Notes: a model not told the origin generated them from the sequence alone. DNA of 64,000 nt from an uncultured Myxococcales bacterium (GCA_937949945.1 CALFEQ010000180.1:62001-126000); one strand, 5' to 3'; shown: positions 1 through 8,121, numbered from the stretch's first letter. Numbers and translations: made by a program.

Positions 1-74
1 CCCGTCTCCACGCTGCGCGGCGCGAGCTTCGTGCGGCGCTCGGCGATCCGAGCATCGGAGAGGAGGGCGCATGA
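1..74 (+). CDS. ECF RNA polymerase sigma factor, C-terminal end (partial)
   Basis: Only the last 23 codons are present, read from base 3. They encode Arg-Leu-His-Ala-Ala-Arg-Arg-Glu-Leu-Arg and on to a stop at 72-74. This matches the end of the recognition helix in region 4 of ECF sigma factors, where the (V/K)SRLHxARxxLRxAL pattern is typical. The stop overlaps the start of the next gene in an ATGA junction, which fits a sigma/anti-sigma pair translated together. Family assignment rests on this short tail and on the neighbour. Confidence 0.7.
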   Translation, partial: RLHAARRELRAALGDPSIGEEGA

Positions 75-1087
75 GCAAGAACGCTTGTCCCCGTCTCTTC
101 GAGGTCGAGGCGATGCGCGACGGCCGGCTCGGCGACGCGGAGCGCGCGAGCTTCGAGCGCCACCTGCGAACCTGCACGGCATGCACGCGCGAGGCCGAGG
201 CGCTCGAGGCGCTCGCTCGAGCGGTGCGCGCGAGCGCCGGCGCGCACGAGGACGAGCTCCACGTCCGGCGCGAGCGAAACCGGTTGCTCGCTGCATTCGA
301 CCGAGAGCTCGTGCGCGACCGCCGCGCTCCGCGGCGCTGGTGGATCGCCGCAGCCGGCGTCGCGATCGTCGCCGGCACGCTCGCCGCGTGGCGCGTGTCG
401 ATCGGCTCCGTGCCGAGCGCTCCGCCCGATCCGTCCCCGCCTCTGGCTTCGGCGATCATCGAAGCGAACGACGCCGCCCTCTATTCGAGGCAGGTCGAAG
501 GCCGCCGCGAGCGGATCGTGCTCCAGCGCGGAGAGCTCCGGATCCGCATCACGCACCCACCTGGCCACGAGGGTGGCGCTCTCGTCGTGAGCCTTCCCGA
601 CGGCGAGCTCGAGGACGTCGGGACCACGTTCACCGTGGCCGCCGCGGAAGACCGGACGACGCACGTCGCGGTCGACGAGGGGAGCATCGTCCTGCGCCTC
701 CGCGATCGACCTCCCATCGTGCTTCGCGCGGGCGAGACGTGGCGCGCGGAGCTCCGCCCTCCTCCGTCCTCCACGCCGTCCCCCACGCCGACACCCGCGC
801 CCTCCCCCAGCGCGGTCCCGTCGCCGCCAGCGGCCGACGCGTCGAAGGACTTCCGCGACGCGATGGCCGCGCTCGCGGCCGGCGATCATCGAGGCGCCGC
901 GGCACGCTTCGCGCGGTTCCTCGACACGCACCCGCGCGATCCGCGCGCGGAGGACGCCGCCTACCTGCGCGTGGTGGCGCTCCACCGCGCCGGCGCCGTG
1001 GACGAGACGAAGGCAGCCGCGCGCTTCTACCTCGAGCGCTACCCATCCGGGTTCCGTCGCGCCGAGGTCGAGCAGCTCGTGGAGTAG
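71..1087 (+). CDS. Anti-sigma factor with FecR-like and TPR domains
   Basis: A 338-residue predicted inner-membrane anti-sigma factor for the sigma factor just upstream. The N-terminus carries a zinc-finger-like His-x3-Cys-x2-Cys motif (about residues 33-40) as in ZAS-type anti-sigma domains. A single membrane helix follows (about 89-107, starting WWIAAAG). A FecR-like beta domain (about 140-230) contains the usual GELEDVGTTFTV and GSIVLRL strands, then comes a Pro/Ser/Thr linker. The C-terminal 80 residues resemble tetratricopeptide helices. The helix would place the FecR-like and TPR parts in the periplasm, where they could sense envelope signals. The ATGA overlap with the sigma gene supports the start at 71. 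The inducing signal is unknown. Confidence 0.82.
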   Translation: MSKNACPRLFEVEAMRDGRLGDAERASFERHLRTCTACTREAEALEALARAVRASAGAHEDELHVRRERNRLLAAFDRELVRDRRAPRRWWIAAAGVAIVAGTLAAWRVSIGSVPSAPPDPSPPLASAIIEANDAALYSRQVEGRRERIVLQRGELRIRITHPPGHEGGALVVSLPDGELEDVGTTFTVAAAEDRTTHVAVDEGSIVLRLRDRPPIVLRAGETWRAELRPPPSSTPSPTPTPAPSPSAVPSPPAADASKDFRDAMAALAAGDHRGAAARFARFLDTHPRDPRAEDAAYLRVVALHRAGAVDETKAAARFYLERYPSGFRRAEVEQLVE

Positions 1088-1146
1088 GCGCCAAAGCCCT
1101 TCGCCTCTGCTCCGTCGGGCGCTATGACGAGCGCGGCGTCCACGAA

Positions 1147-1572
1147 ATGAGCAAGCACTTGGCACTATTGGGTCGACTCGAGCCTTGGGCGTACGCCGCG
1201 CTCCGGATCGTCGCCGGCGCAGCGTTCTCCTTCCACGGGATGCAGAAGATCTTCGGGTGGGCGGCGAAGAACCCGACGCCGGCGTTCGGCTCGCAGCTCT
1301 GGTTCGGCGGGATCATCGAGCTCGTGTGCGGCACCTTGATCGCGCTCGGCCTGTTCGCTCGGCCGGCGGCGTTCCTCGCTTCGGGCACGATGGCGGTGGC
1401 GTACGTGCAGTTCCACTGGAAGCTCGCGTTCGCCGAGTACAAGTGGCTGCCGGCGATCAACCGCGGCGAGCTCGCGCTCGTCTACTGCTTCCTCTTCCTC
1501 TTCTTCTTCACCCGCGGCGCAGGCGCCGCGTCGCTCGACGCTCGGCTCGCCCGCCGGCGGACGCCGAGCTGA
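1147..1572 (+). CDS. DoxX family membrane protein
   Basis: A 141-residue integral membrane protein with four hydrophobic segments. It has the DoxX hallmarks: an early FSFHGMQKIFGW stretch after the first helix, a GIIELVCGTLIALGL helix, an AVAYVQFHW segment, and a final helix followed by an Arg-rich tail. The family includes subunits of quinone oxidoreductase-like and thiosulfate-related membrane proteins, but most members have no known reaction. The ATG at 1147 is chosen because it directly precedes the family's N-terminal region; the open frame extends upstream only through other-frame sequence of the previous gene. It stands alone between the anti-sigma gene and a convergent regulator. Confidence 0.8.
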   Translation: MSKHLALLGRLEPWAYAALRIVAGAAFSFHGMQKIFGWAAKNPTPAFGSQLWFGGIIELVCGTLIALGLFARPAAFLASGTMAVAYVQFHWKLAFAEYKWLPAINRGELALVYCFLFLFFFTRGAGAASLDARLARRRTPS

Positions 1573-1601
1573 GGCCGGGCGCCGACCGAGCACTATCCGC
1601 G

Positions 1602-2906
1602 TCAGCTCGCTCGGAGGCGGCGGCGCACCGTATTTCGATCGACGCCGAGGATCCGCGCGGCCTGCGCGATGTTGCCGTCGCTCCGGTCGACGACGCGGCG
1701 CACGTACCACGCGACGAGCTGGTCGAGCGTCGCGGTGCAGTCGCGGAGCTCCTTCGGGAGCGCGTCGCGGGCGGTCGCTTCGATCTTGGTGTCGCTGACC
1801 ACGCCGGGATCGAGGCCGAGCATGAGGTTGCGGAGCGCGTTCTGCAGCTCGCGGACGTTCCCCGGCCAGCGGTGCGTCATCGCCTCCTTGCTGTCGAGCC
1901 ATGCTTCGATGCGCTTGCGCGTCGGCCCGAGCACCGTCGGCGGCAGGAAGCGATCGACGAAGTCACGGCCGATGCCGCGGATGTCCTCGGGACGCTCGCG
2001 GAGCGGCGGCAGGCGGATGACGGTGCCCGCGAGGCGCTGGTAGAGGTCGCGCCGGAAGTGCCCCGTCTCCACCATCGCGCGGAGGTCCTTGTGGGTCGCG
2101 GCGACGTAGCGGCAGCTCGCGGGGTAGGTCTTGTCGGAGCCGAGCGGGCTCACCTCGTCGGTCTCCATGACGCGCAGCAGCTTCACCTGGGTGTTCACGC
2201 CGAGATCGCCGACCTCGTCGAGGAACAGCGACCCGCCGTACGCGGAGCGGATGCGACCGAGACGCGCCTCGACGGCGCCCGTGAACGCGCCCTTCACGTG
2301 ACCGAACAGCTCCGCGTCGACGAGCGTCTCCGGGACCGCGGCGGCGTTGAGCGACGCGCGCGGCGCCGGTGATCCGTCCTTGGGACCGAGGCACCCCTCC
2401 TGGACCGCGTTGGCGACGACCTCCTTGCCGGTGCCCGTCTCGCCGAGGATGAGGACGTCGTGATCGTGGATGACGCGCGCGAGCTCGAGCGCGTGCAGGA
2501 GCGAGTCCCCGAAGCAGGCCGCCCAGGTCGCGCGCCGCACGGTCGCCATCGCCGCGCTCTCTCCACGTAAGGCCGCGAGCGCCCGAAGGCAACGCCCGGC
2601 CGCCGCGCCGACCACGAGGTATTCGTGCTTCGGGTGGCGAAGCGCGCGCACGGCGCTGGGCGGAAGGACGTCGGGCCCGAGGACGTGGGCGAGCCTGCCG
2701 GGCGACGTGCAGGCCTGGGCATGCACGACGGCGAGGAGCGCGCGCTCGATCGCCTCCCCGCCGCGATCCATCGCGGCGCGGAGCGCGGACTCGACGGCGC
2801 CTCGACGGGTGAGCGAGGCGATGGCGGAGGTGAGCCTGTCGGCGCCGACCTCGAACGGGTTCTCGAGCAGGACGCGGACGGCCTCGGGCTCGGCGCTTCT
2901 CGGCAC
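1602..2906 (-). CDS. Sigma-54-dependent transcriptional activator
   Basis: A 434-residue bacterial enhancer-binding protein. The AAA+ domain has Walker A GETGTGKE (about residues 155-162), the sigma-54 contact loop GAFTGA (about 206-211), a Walker B LFLDEVGDL and the WPGNVRELQNA sensor region. A Fis-type helix-turn-helix (NIAQAARILGVDRNTVRRRL) ends the protein. The first 150 residues are helical and match no receiver, PAS, GAF or FHA domain that I recognise. The gene is divergent from the NfeD/flotillin operon, which has a good sigma-54 promoter, so it probably activates that operon, as PspF does for psp. I chose the GTG at 2906, which lies 6 nt after a TACTAT element. An ATG at 2942 would add 12 residues and also lacks a ribosome site. 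Confidence 0.9.
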   Translation of the reverse strand: MPRSAEPEAVRVLLENPFEVGADRLTSAIASLTRRGAVESALRAAMDRGGEAIERALLAVVHAQACTSPGRLAHVLGPDVLPPSAVRALRHPKHEYLVVGAAAGRCLRALAALRGESAAMATVRRATWAACFGDSLLHALELARVIHDHDVLILGETGTGKEVVANAVQEGCLGPKDGSPAPRASLNAAAVPETLVDAELFGHVKGAFTGAVEARLGRIRSAYGGSLFLDEVGDLGVNTQVKLLRVMETDEVSPLGSDKTYPASCRYVAATHKDLRAMVETGHFRRDLYQRLAGTVIRLPPLRERPEDIRGIGRDFVDRFLPPTVLGPTRKRIEAWLDSKEAMTHRWPGNVRELQNALRNLMLGLDPGVVSDTKIEATARDALPKELRDCTATLDQLVAWYVRRVVDRSDGNIAQAARILGVDRNTVRRRLRAS

Positions 2907-2912
2907 CCGAGC

Positions 2913-2918
2913 ATAGTA
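2913..2918 (-). promoter_or_regulatory. Putative -10 element of the sigma-54 activator gene
   Basis: TACTAT on the minus strand ends 6 nt before the GTG at 2906, and there is no Shine-Dalgarno. This suggests a leaderless transcript for the activator. No convincing -35 hexamer is visible. Confidence 0.35.
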
Positions 2919-2962
2919 CCCAATTCGATGAAAAATACCCATGCATGACGCACCACCATCCC

Positions 2963-2997
2963 AACGGTCGATCGCCGTTCGCGGCGCTCTCGCGAGA
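2963..2997. promoter_or_regulatory. Candidate activator-binding region
   Basis: Two dyads lie in the divergent intergenic region upstream of the sigma-54 promoter: AACGG-N7-CCGTT (2963-2979) and the perfect palindrome TCTCGCGAGA (2988-2997). They are centred roughly 60 and 38 bases before the expected transcription start near 3031. Either could be the site for the divergently encoded activator. This is an inference from position and symmetry only. Confidence 0.35.
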
Positions 2998-3005
2998 TCC
3001 TTCGC

Positions 3006-3021
3006 TGGCACGTGACTGGCA
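3006..3021 (+). promoter_or_regulatory. Sigma-54 promoter of the nfeD-flotillin operon
   Basis: TGGCAC-N5-TGGCA matches the consensus TGGCAC-N5-TTGCA with GG at 3007-3008, exactly ten bases, then GC at 3019-3020. Transcription would begin near 3031, giving about 24 nt of leader. An AAGGAG at 3041-3046 sits 8 nt before the TTG start at 3055. The gene for a GAFTGA-containing activator is transcribed away from the same intergenic region. Confidence 0.75.
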
Positions 3022-3054
3022 CTGAGGAGGTCGCCAACCGAAGGAGACCTTGCC

Positions 3055-3705
3055 TTGCTCGCCATCTATCTCGCCGGACTCGTCGCGGGTGGTTCGTTGC
3101 TCCTCTTCTCCATCTTCGGGAGCGGCACGGACCAAGAAGCGACCGGCGAGAGCTCGGGCGTCGGTACGACCGAGCCGGGCACCGGGATCGAGGGCGACGC
3201 GGACCTCGAGGCCGGCGCAGACGCCGACGGCTCCACGGACGCGCACGGCGACGCCGACGCCCCTGGCGTGGGGCTCTCCGCGCTCACCCTCGCGGCGCTG
3301 CCGGTGCGATCGCTTCGCTTCTGGACCTTCTTCCTCGCCTTCGGCGGCCTGGCGGGGACGCTCCTCACCTGGCTCGCTCCGCTGGGCACCGTCACGACGG
3401 CGATCGTCGCCGCGGCCATCGGTTGGGCGACCGGCGCCGGCGTCACCGCGTTCATGCGGTGGGCCGCGCAGAGCCAGGTCTCGAGCACGTTGCGACCCGA
3501 TGCGTGCGTCGGTGCGACGGGCACCGTCGTCTTGCCCGTCGCCCCCGGAGCACGCGGCCGGATCCGCGTCGCGCTCGAGGACCAGATGATCGACTTCGAC
3601 GCGGAGACGGAGGACGAGCGCGAGCTCGGCACCTCCGAGCCGGTCGTCGTCTATGCGCTCCGTGACGACGGCGTCGCGCTCGTGACGTCGACGTCGCGCC
3701 CGTGA
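3055..3705 (+). CDS. NfeD/YqiJ-like membrane protein
   Basis: A 216-residue membrane protein of the NfeD type, the usual partner of flotillins. It has a short N-terminal helix (about residues 2-18), then an unusual Gly/Asp/Ala-rich acidic stretch (about 22-75) likely outside the membrane. Two or three further helices follow (about 85-140), and a C-terminal OB-fold-like beta domain (about 145-216, with VGATGTVVLPV and GRIRVAL strands). NfeD OB-folds bind or stabilise SPFH proteins in E. coli YqiJ-YqiK and Bacillus YuaF-FloT. The TTG at 3055 is supported by AAGGAG at 3041-3046. It is the first gene of a likely three-gene sigma-54-controlled operon. Confidence 0.78.
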   Translation: MLAIYLAGLVAGGSLLLFSIFGSGTDQEATGESSGVGTTEPGTGIEGDADLEAGADADGSTDAHGDADAPGVGLSALTLAALPVRSLRFWTFFLAFGGLAGTLLTWLAPLGTVTTAIVAAAIGWATGAGVTAFMRWAAQSQVSSTLRPDACVGATGTVVLPVAPGARGRIRVALEDQMIDFDAETEDERELGTSEPVVVYALRDDGVALVTSTSRP

Positions 3706-3831
3706 CGTAGCCGGTCTCGCAACCAGGCCGGACGACGGAGCTCGGCTCTCCGGAGGCGGTGGACCGCCCTCCGCAGGGCGGAGCTGCGCAGCTCACCCAG
3801 CTCTCTCGATCGCAGCGGAAAGGAAGGACCC

Positions 3832-5151
3832 GTGAACGAAGCATTCGAGCCCATCATCATCGTCGGCGCGGGGACGGCGTTCGCCCTCCTCGTGCTCGTC
3901 GGCGTCTGGTTTCTCGGCCGGCTGCTCTACGTGTGCAAGCCGAACGAGATCCTCATCTTCTCCGGACGGCGCCGGCGCACCGCGGACGGCCGACAAGTCG
4001 GCTTTCGCGTCATCACCGCCGGACGCGCGCTCCGCATCCCGATCCTCGAACGCGTCGACCGCATGGACATGACGCTCATCTCCGTGCCGATGTCCGTCCA
4101 CGGCGCCTACTCCCAGGGCGGCATCCCGCTCAACGTGAGCGCCATCGCGAACGTGAAGATCTCGAGCGACCCGGCGCTCGTCGGCAACGCCATCGAGCGC
4201 TTGCTCGGCAAGAGCCCCGGTGAAATCGCCCGCATCAGCAAGGAGACGCTCGAGGGGCACCTCCGCGGCGTGCTCGCGACGATGACGCCGGAGGAGGTGA
4301 ACGAGGACCGTCTCAAGTTCGCCGAGCGCCTCGGCGACGAGGCCGAGCCCGATCTCGCGAAGCTGGGGCTCCAGCTCGACACGCTGAAGATCCAGCAGGT
4401 CTCCGACGATCGCAGCTATCTCGACAGCCTCGGCCGGTCGCGCATCGCCGAGCTGCTCCGCGAAGCGGAGGTCGCGGAGTCGGACGCGGTCCGCATGGCG
4501 GAGAAGATCGAGGCCGAGGCCGAGGCGCGCGGGCAGGTCGCGCGGTCGCGAGCGAACGCCAACGTCCAGCGCTGCCAGAACGAGGCACGCCAGCTCGTCG
4601 CCCAGCTCACCGCGGAGGCTCGCGCCGAGGAGGAGCGCACCGAGCAGGCCGCGGCCGCCGCGCGCGCCGAGGCGGAGCAGGAGCTGCACCGCGTCCGTGC
4701 CGAGCTCGAGCGGCTTCGCCTGACCGCCGACGTCGCGATCCCCGCGGAGGTCTCCCGTCGCGTGCAGGAGCTCCTCGCCGAGGGCGACGCAGCGGCCATC
4801 GCGGCGAAGGGCGAGGCCGTCTCGCAGGCGATGGCCCACTTCCACGACGCGTGGCGCGAGTGTGGCGACGACGCGCTCGACATGGTCGCCATCCAGCACG
4901 TCGACGACGTCTTCGACCGCGCCACGCAAGCGGCCGCCGAGGTCCACGCCAAGCAGGTGTCGCTGCTCGACGCCGGAGACGGTCGAACCGTCGCCAACTA
5001 CGTCGGCGCGTACCCGGCGACCGTGAAGAAGCTGCTCGACCAGGTGTCCGACGTCTTCGGCGTGAGCTTCGCGGCTGCTCTGCGCGGCGAGACGCCGCCG
5101 GCCACCGTGCGTGAGCCACACGAGCATCACCTCCCCGACGCCGCCGAATGA
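3832..5151 (+). CDS. Flotillin-like SPFH/band 7 protein (first copy)
   Basis: A 439-residue flotillin-type protein of membrane microdomains. One N-terminal membrane helix (about residues 7-28) is followed by the SPFH core (about 35-200), with VCKPNEILIFSG, GAYSQGGIPLNVSAIANVKI and ETLEGHLRGVLATMTPEEV. A long Ala/Glu/Arg-rich coiled coil follows (about 205-310), then a C-terminal helical part. It closely resembles the next gene across the SPFH domain, so the two are probably a duplication and may form hetero-oligomers. The GTG at 3832 has a strong purine-rich site (GGAAAGGAAGGA, ending 3829). Known relatives scaffold membrane protein complexes and respond to envelope stress. Confidence 0.85.
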   Translation: MNEAFEPIIIVGAGTAFALLVLVGVWFLGRLLYVCKPNEILIFSGRRRRTADGRQVGFRVITAGRALRIPILERVDRMDMTLISVPMSVHGAYSQGGIPLNVSAIANVKISSDPALVGNAIERLLGKSPGEIARISKETLEGHLRGVLATMTPEEVNEDRLKFAERLGDEAEPDLAKLGLQLDTLKIQQVSDDRSYLDSLGRSRIAELLREAEVAESDAVRMAEKIEAEAEARGQVARSRANANVQRCQNEARQLVAQLTAEARAEEERTEQAAAAARAEAEQELHRVRAELERLRLTADVAIPAEVSRRVQELLAEGDAAAIAAKGEAVSQAMAHFHDAWRECGDDALDMVAIQHVDDVFDRATQAAAEVHAKQVSLLDAGDGRTVANYVGAYPATVKKLLDQVSDVFGVSFAAALRGETPPATVREPHEHHLPDAAE

Positions 5152-5191
5152 GCGCCGACCGCCAACCTTCGATCTTCAGGAGCCCGCCGTC

Positions 5192-6442
5192 ATGTTGATC
5201 ACCGCATCCATCGTCTTCCTCGTCCTCGTCCTCGCGGCGGTCGCTGCGATCGCGATCGTCAAGAAGCTCGTCTACATCTGCCAGCCGAACGAGGTCCTCG
5301 TGTTCTCCGGCGTCCGCCGGCGCGAAGGGAATCGCATCGTCGGATACCGCCTCGTCCAGGGCGGACGCGGCCTGCGGATCCCCCTCTTCGAGAAGGTCGA
5401 TCGGCTCGACCTCACGAACATGATCATCGAGGTGCGCGTCGAGGGCGCCTACTCCAAGGGCGGCATCCCGCTCAACGTCAACGCCGTCGCCAACGTGAAG
5501 ATCGCGTCGTCGGAGCCGGTGATCGGGAACGCGATCGAGCGCTTCCTCGGCAAGCCTCGGCGCGTGGTCGAGGCGGTGGCGAAGGAGACGCTCGAGGGCA
5601 ACCTCCGCGGCGTGCTCGCCACGCTCACGCCCGAGGAGGTGAACCACGACCGCGTGAAGTTCGCGCAGAGCCTGCTGCACGAGGCCGACACCGATCTCCG
5701 CCGGCTCGGGCTCGTGCTCGACACGCTGAAGATCCAGCACGTGTCCGACGACAAGGGCTACCTCGACAGCCTCGGTCGCAAGCAGTCGGCCGAGCTGCAG
5801 ATGCGCTCGCGCATCGCGGAGGCCGAGAACCGCGCGCTCGCGGCGGAGCGCGACGCCGAGAACTTCGAGACGCGCGCGATCGCACGCATCGACGCCGAGG
5901 TGGAGCGCCTGCGCGCAGAGGCGATCCGGCGCATCGTCGACGCGCAGACGAAGCGTGAGGCGCTCGTCGCGGAGGCGAAGGCGGACGTCGTGGCGGCGAT
6001 CGCACGCGCGAAGGCCGAGCTAGAGGTGCAGGCCGCACGCATCGAGCAGGTGCGACTCCAGCTCGAGGCCGACCGCATCAAGGAGGCCGAGGCGGAGCGC
6101 GATCGGCGGGTGCTCGCCGCGCGAGGCGAGGTCGCGCCCATCGTCGAGAACGGCAAGGCCCAGGCGCAGGCCCTCCGCGAGATCGCGCGCGTGTGGAGCC
6201 ACGCCGGACCGGACGCACGCCGGGTCTTCGTCGCGCAGAAGATCGGATCGCTCGCCGGTCGCATGCTCGACACCGTGTCGGCACTCCCGATCGAGAACGT
6301 GACCGTGATCGACGAGCGCCTGCACAAGGGAGGACGCAGCCTCGCTGCGTCGAGCAAGATCGCCGCGGCCGAGCTCGGTCAGGGTCTGGGGATGGACGTC
6401 GGACGCGTGATCGAGGGCGTCGCGACGGCGATCGGACGATGA
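5192..6442 (+). CDS. Flotillin-like SPFH/band 7 protein (second copy)
   Basis: A 416-residue paralogue of the preceding gene. The order is a membrane helix (about residues 5-25), an SPFH domain (about 30-195, ICQPNEVLVFSG and GAYSKGGIPLNVNAVANVKI), a coiled coil rich in Ala/Glu/Arg (about 200-320), and a Gly-containing C-terminal tail ending near GQGLGMDVGRVIEG. The ATG at 5192 has AGGAG at 5178-5182, 9 nt upstream; the open frame back to 5111 overlaps the first flotillin and lacks a ribosome site. The two proteins differ most in the coiled coil and C-terminus, which suggests divided roles. It is likely the last gene of the operon. Confidence 0.85.
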   Translation: MLITASIVFLVLVLAAVAAIAIVKKLVYICQPNEVLVFSGVRRREGNRIVGYRLVQGGRGLRIPLFEKVDRLDLTNMIIEVRVEGAYSKGGIPLNVNAVANVKIASSEPVIGNAIERFLGKPRRVVEAVAKETLEGNLRGVLATLTPEEVNHDRVKFAQSLLHEADTDLRRLGLVLDTLKIQHVSDDKGYLDSLGRKQSAELQMRSRIAEAENRALAAERDAENFETRAIARIDAEVERLRAEAIRRIVDAQTKREALVAEAKADVVAAIARAKAELEVQAARIEQVRLQLEADRIKEAEAERDRRVLAARGEVAPIVENGKAQAQALREIARVWSHAGPDARRVFVAQKIGSLAGRMLDTVSALPIENVTVIDERLHKGGRSLAASSKIAAAELGQGLGMDVGRVIEGVATAIGR

Positions 6443-6450
6443 TGGTCCGC

Positions 6451-7241
6451 TCACTGCTCGAAGCAGTAGATGCGCGCGTCGGTCCGGCTGCACTGCTGCA
6501 CGTTGACGTAGGTCCAGCCGCCGTCCGTCTTGTCGCTGTGCCCCTGCCCGGCGTAGTCGGTGGCGCTCCCGTCGGCGGACGTGAAGCCACTGCACCCCGT
6601 GTGCAGTGGCTGTCCGTCGGGGCCCGTCCCAGTCCAGACTTCGGTGCTCGCGGAGACGACGACACCCCTCTCGTCGACGTTGATGGGGCTGCGAAGCTCG
6701 CCGTCGACGAGATCGTTCCAGCCGTTCGCGATGAGCGTGCCGTCCAAGAGCCGGTAGGAGACGTTCGGCCTCGTGAAGCGGGTCGCCGGCGACGAGCTTC
6801 CGGCCGACGTCCAGGATCGCCAGCTCCCTCCGAGGTTCGCGTTGTTGGCGAGCGTGTTGCACAACGCGTCGGCACCATCGACGCCCCCGAGATTCGCGGT
6901 CGACGCCCTGCTCGAGATGAAACGCGACGGACGTTCACGCACCGGTTCGAGATGCAGAGTTTCTGCGCCGTCCCCGGCGGACACTCGGCGCACGCTCCGG
7001 CGTCGATGGGCGGCAAGGTCACGTCGGCCCGGGATGCGTCGGTCGGCGGATCGACGTCGTCCGCGTCGGTCGGCGCGACCGCGTCGCCGTTTCCAGGAAC
7101 GTCCGAGCTGCCTCCGCCCGAGTCGCGCGGGGACGTCCCTTCATCCGGAGCCGTGTCGTCGGATGCCCCGACGCCGAACACCTCGAGCCCACACCCCACC
7201 GCGGAAGCCAAGAAGAGGAGAAGCCACCAGCGCCCGCCCAC
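6451..7241 (-). pseudogene. Frameshifted DUF1554-type lipoprotein
   Basis: The 5' part encodes a lipoprotein signal (WWLLLFLASAVGC), an Asp/Gly/Ser linker and a CPPGTAQKLCISNRC knob. The 3' part (to 6451) encodes a DUF1554-like domain with NLGGVDGADALC, WRSWTSAG, LLDGTLIANGWNDL, VWTGTGPDG and a final IYCFEQ. The halves lie in different frames. They join at AAA 6920-6922: with one more T on the coding strand the protein reads VRRVFISSRASTANLGG, the expected domain start. The gene is therefore either inactivated by a 1-nt deletion or the base is a homopolymer sequencing error. The start is uncertain: GTG 7241 fits the signal peptide, and a TTG at 7277 is also possible. Confidence 0.72.
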
Positions 7242-7331
7242 GCGGCGATCATGACACGACGGTCGAGCTTCCCCCAATTCGTTGTTCGATTGGAGGTCGA
7301 GGTGCGACTCCAGGCGACCGGCCGCGCCGGA

Positions 7332-7565
7332 TCACGGCGCGTGAGACGCTTTCCGCGCAATCGGGCTACCGCACGCGCAGCGCCGCACCTCGATCACGAC
7401 GCCGTGCGGCCAGGTCGTGACCAGCTCACGTATCCGAGGCTCGAGCATTCGCTCCACGAGCTCGAGCCGCTCCCAGAGGTCCGAGCGCTGGCACCTCGCA
7501 CACGTGACCTGCTCGGGTGCGCCGTCACGCGTCGAGGATCTCTTCGATCCGAGTGACGGCATCAT
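7332..7565 (-). CDS. Small zinc-ribbon protein
   Basis: A 77-residue ORF that overlaps the end of the PadR gene by 41 nt in another frame. It has a Cys-x2-Cys (VTCARCQRSD) and a Cys-x-Cys-Gly (RRCACGSP) about 40 residues apart, a spacing that suits a zinc ribbon. The intervening part is helical and acidic/basic. The overlap suggests translational coupling to the regulator. No family recognised. It could be a spurious frame, but the paired cysteines favour a real gene. Confidence 0.45.
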   Translation of the reverse strand: MMPSLGSKRSSTRDGAPEQVTCARCQRSDLWERLELVERMLEPRIRELVTTWPHGVVIEVRRCACGSPIARKASHAP

Positions 7566-8082
7566 CGAGGACCGCTCGGAGCTTCTTGATGGTGGCCGGG
7601 CTCAGACGTCCGCGGCGCGCGGCGTAGCCGATCGTCTTGAACATCCTGCCGACGCGAACGACGAGGTCGTGCAGATCGTTGGCGGTGTCTTCCCAGGAGC
7701 TCTCGTTCGCGCTCGCGTAGAAATCGTCGACCTCGTACCGATGGTCGGAGAGATCTCGCCTTCCCGACTCGGTGATGGCGTACACCTTCCGGCCTTCGCG
7801 CTCCTCGAGCTTCGCGTGCCCGAGCTCTTCGAGCATCTGCAGCGTCGGGTAGACCACGCCGGGGCTCGGCTTGTAGGTACCGCCGCTGCGCTCACTGATC
7901 GTCTGGATGATCTCGTAGCCGTGACGCGGTCGCTCGGCGATCGCGTCGAGGATGAGATACCGCACGACCCCTCGATCCGCGCGCGGGGGCGGCCCGCCGA
8001 AGAAGTCCGAGAAGTCGAAGCGTCCGTGGCGAAAGTGCGCGTGCCCGAACCCGCCGCGCCGTCCAGCGAAGAAGACATGCAT
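7525..8082 (-). CDS. PadR family transcriptional regulator
   Basis: A 185-residue winged-helix repressor of the PadR family. After an unusual Gly/His/Phe-rich leader (about residues 5-35) it has the typical RYLILDAIAERPRHGYEIIQTI helix-turn-helix and the SPGVVYPTLQMLEELG recognition/wing region, then EGRKVYAITESGR. A C-terminal helical dimerisation part follows. The ATG at 8082 has a GGGAGAAAGG ribosome site. Two 21-bp dyads 40-86 nt upstream (8122-8142, 8148-8168) are probably its own operators, so autorepression is likely. The aldo/keto reductase gene upstream on the same strand may also be a target. The ligand is unknown; the histidines in the leader could suggest a metal. Confidence 0.88.
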   Translation of the reverse strand: MHVFFAGRRGGFGHAHFRHGRFDFSDFFGGPPPRADRGVVRYLILDAIAERPRHGYEIIQTISERSGGTYKPSPGVVYPTLQMLEELGHAKLEEREGRKVYAITESGRRDLSDHRYEVDDFYASANESSWEDTANDLHDLVVRVGRMFKTIGYAARRGRLSPATIKKLRAVLDDAVTRIEEILDA

Positions 8083-8121
8083 GACGCCGACCTTTCTCCC
8101 GTGATTTCGAGGCGATACGCC

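Noticed and set aside
2942..3065. Longer starts for the sigma-54 activator (3065 or 2942)
   Set aside because: The 3065 start would run through the sigma-54 promoter and into the NfeD leader and start. The ATG at 2942 lacks a ribosome site, while GTG 2906 follows a TACTAT element by 6 nt.
6919..6923. Programmed frameshifting at the DUF1554 lipoprotein
   Set aside because: No slippery heptamer or downstream pseudoknot is obvious, and no known family member uses it. A simple one-base loss is a better explanation.
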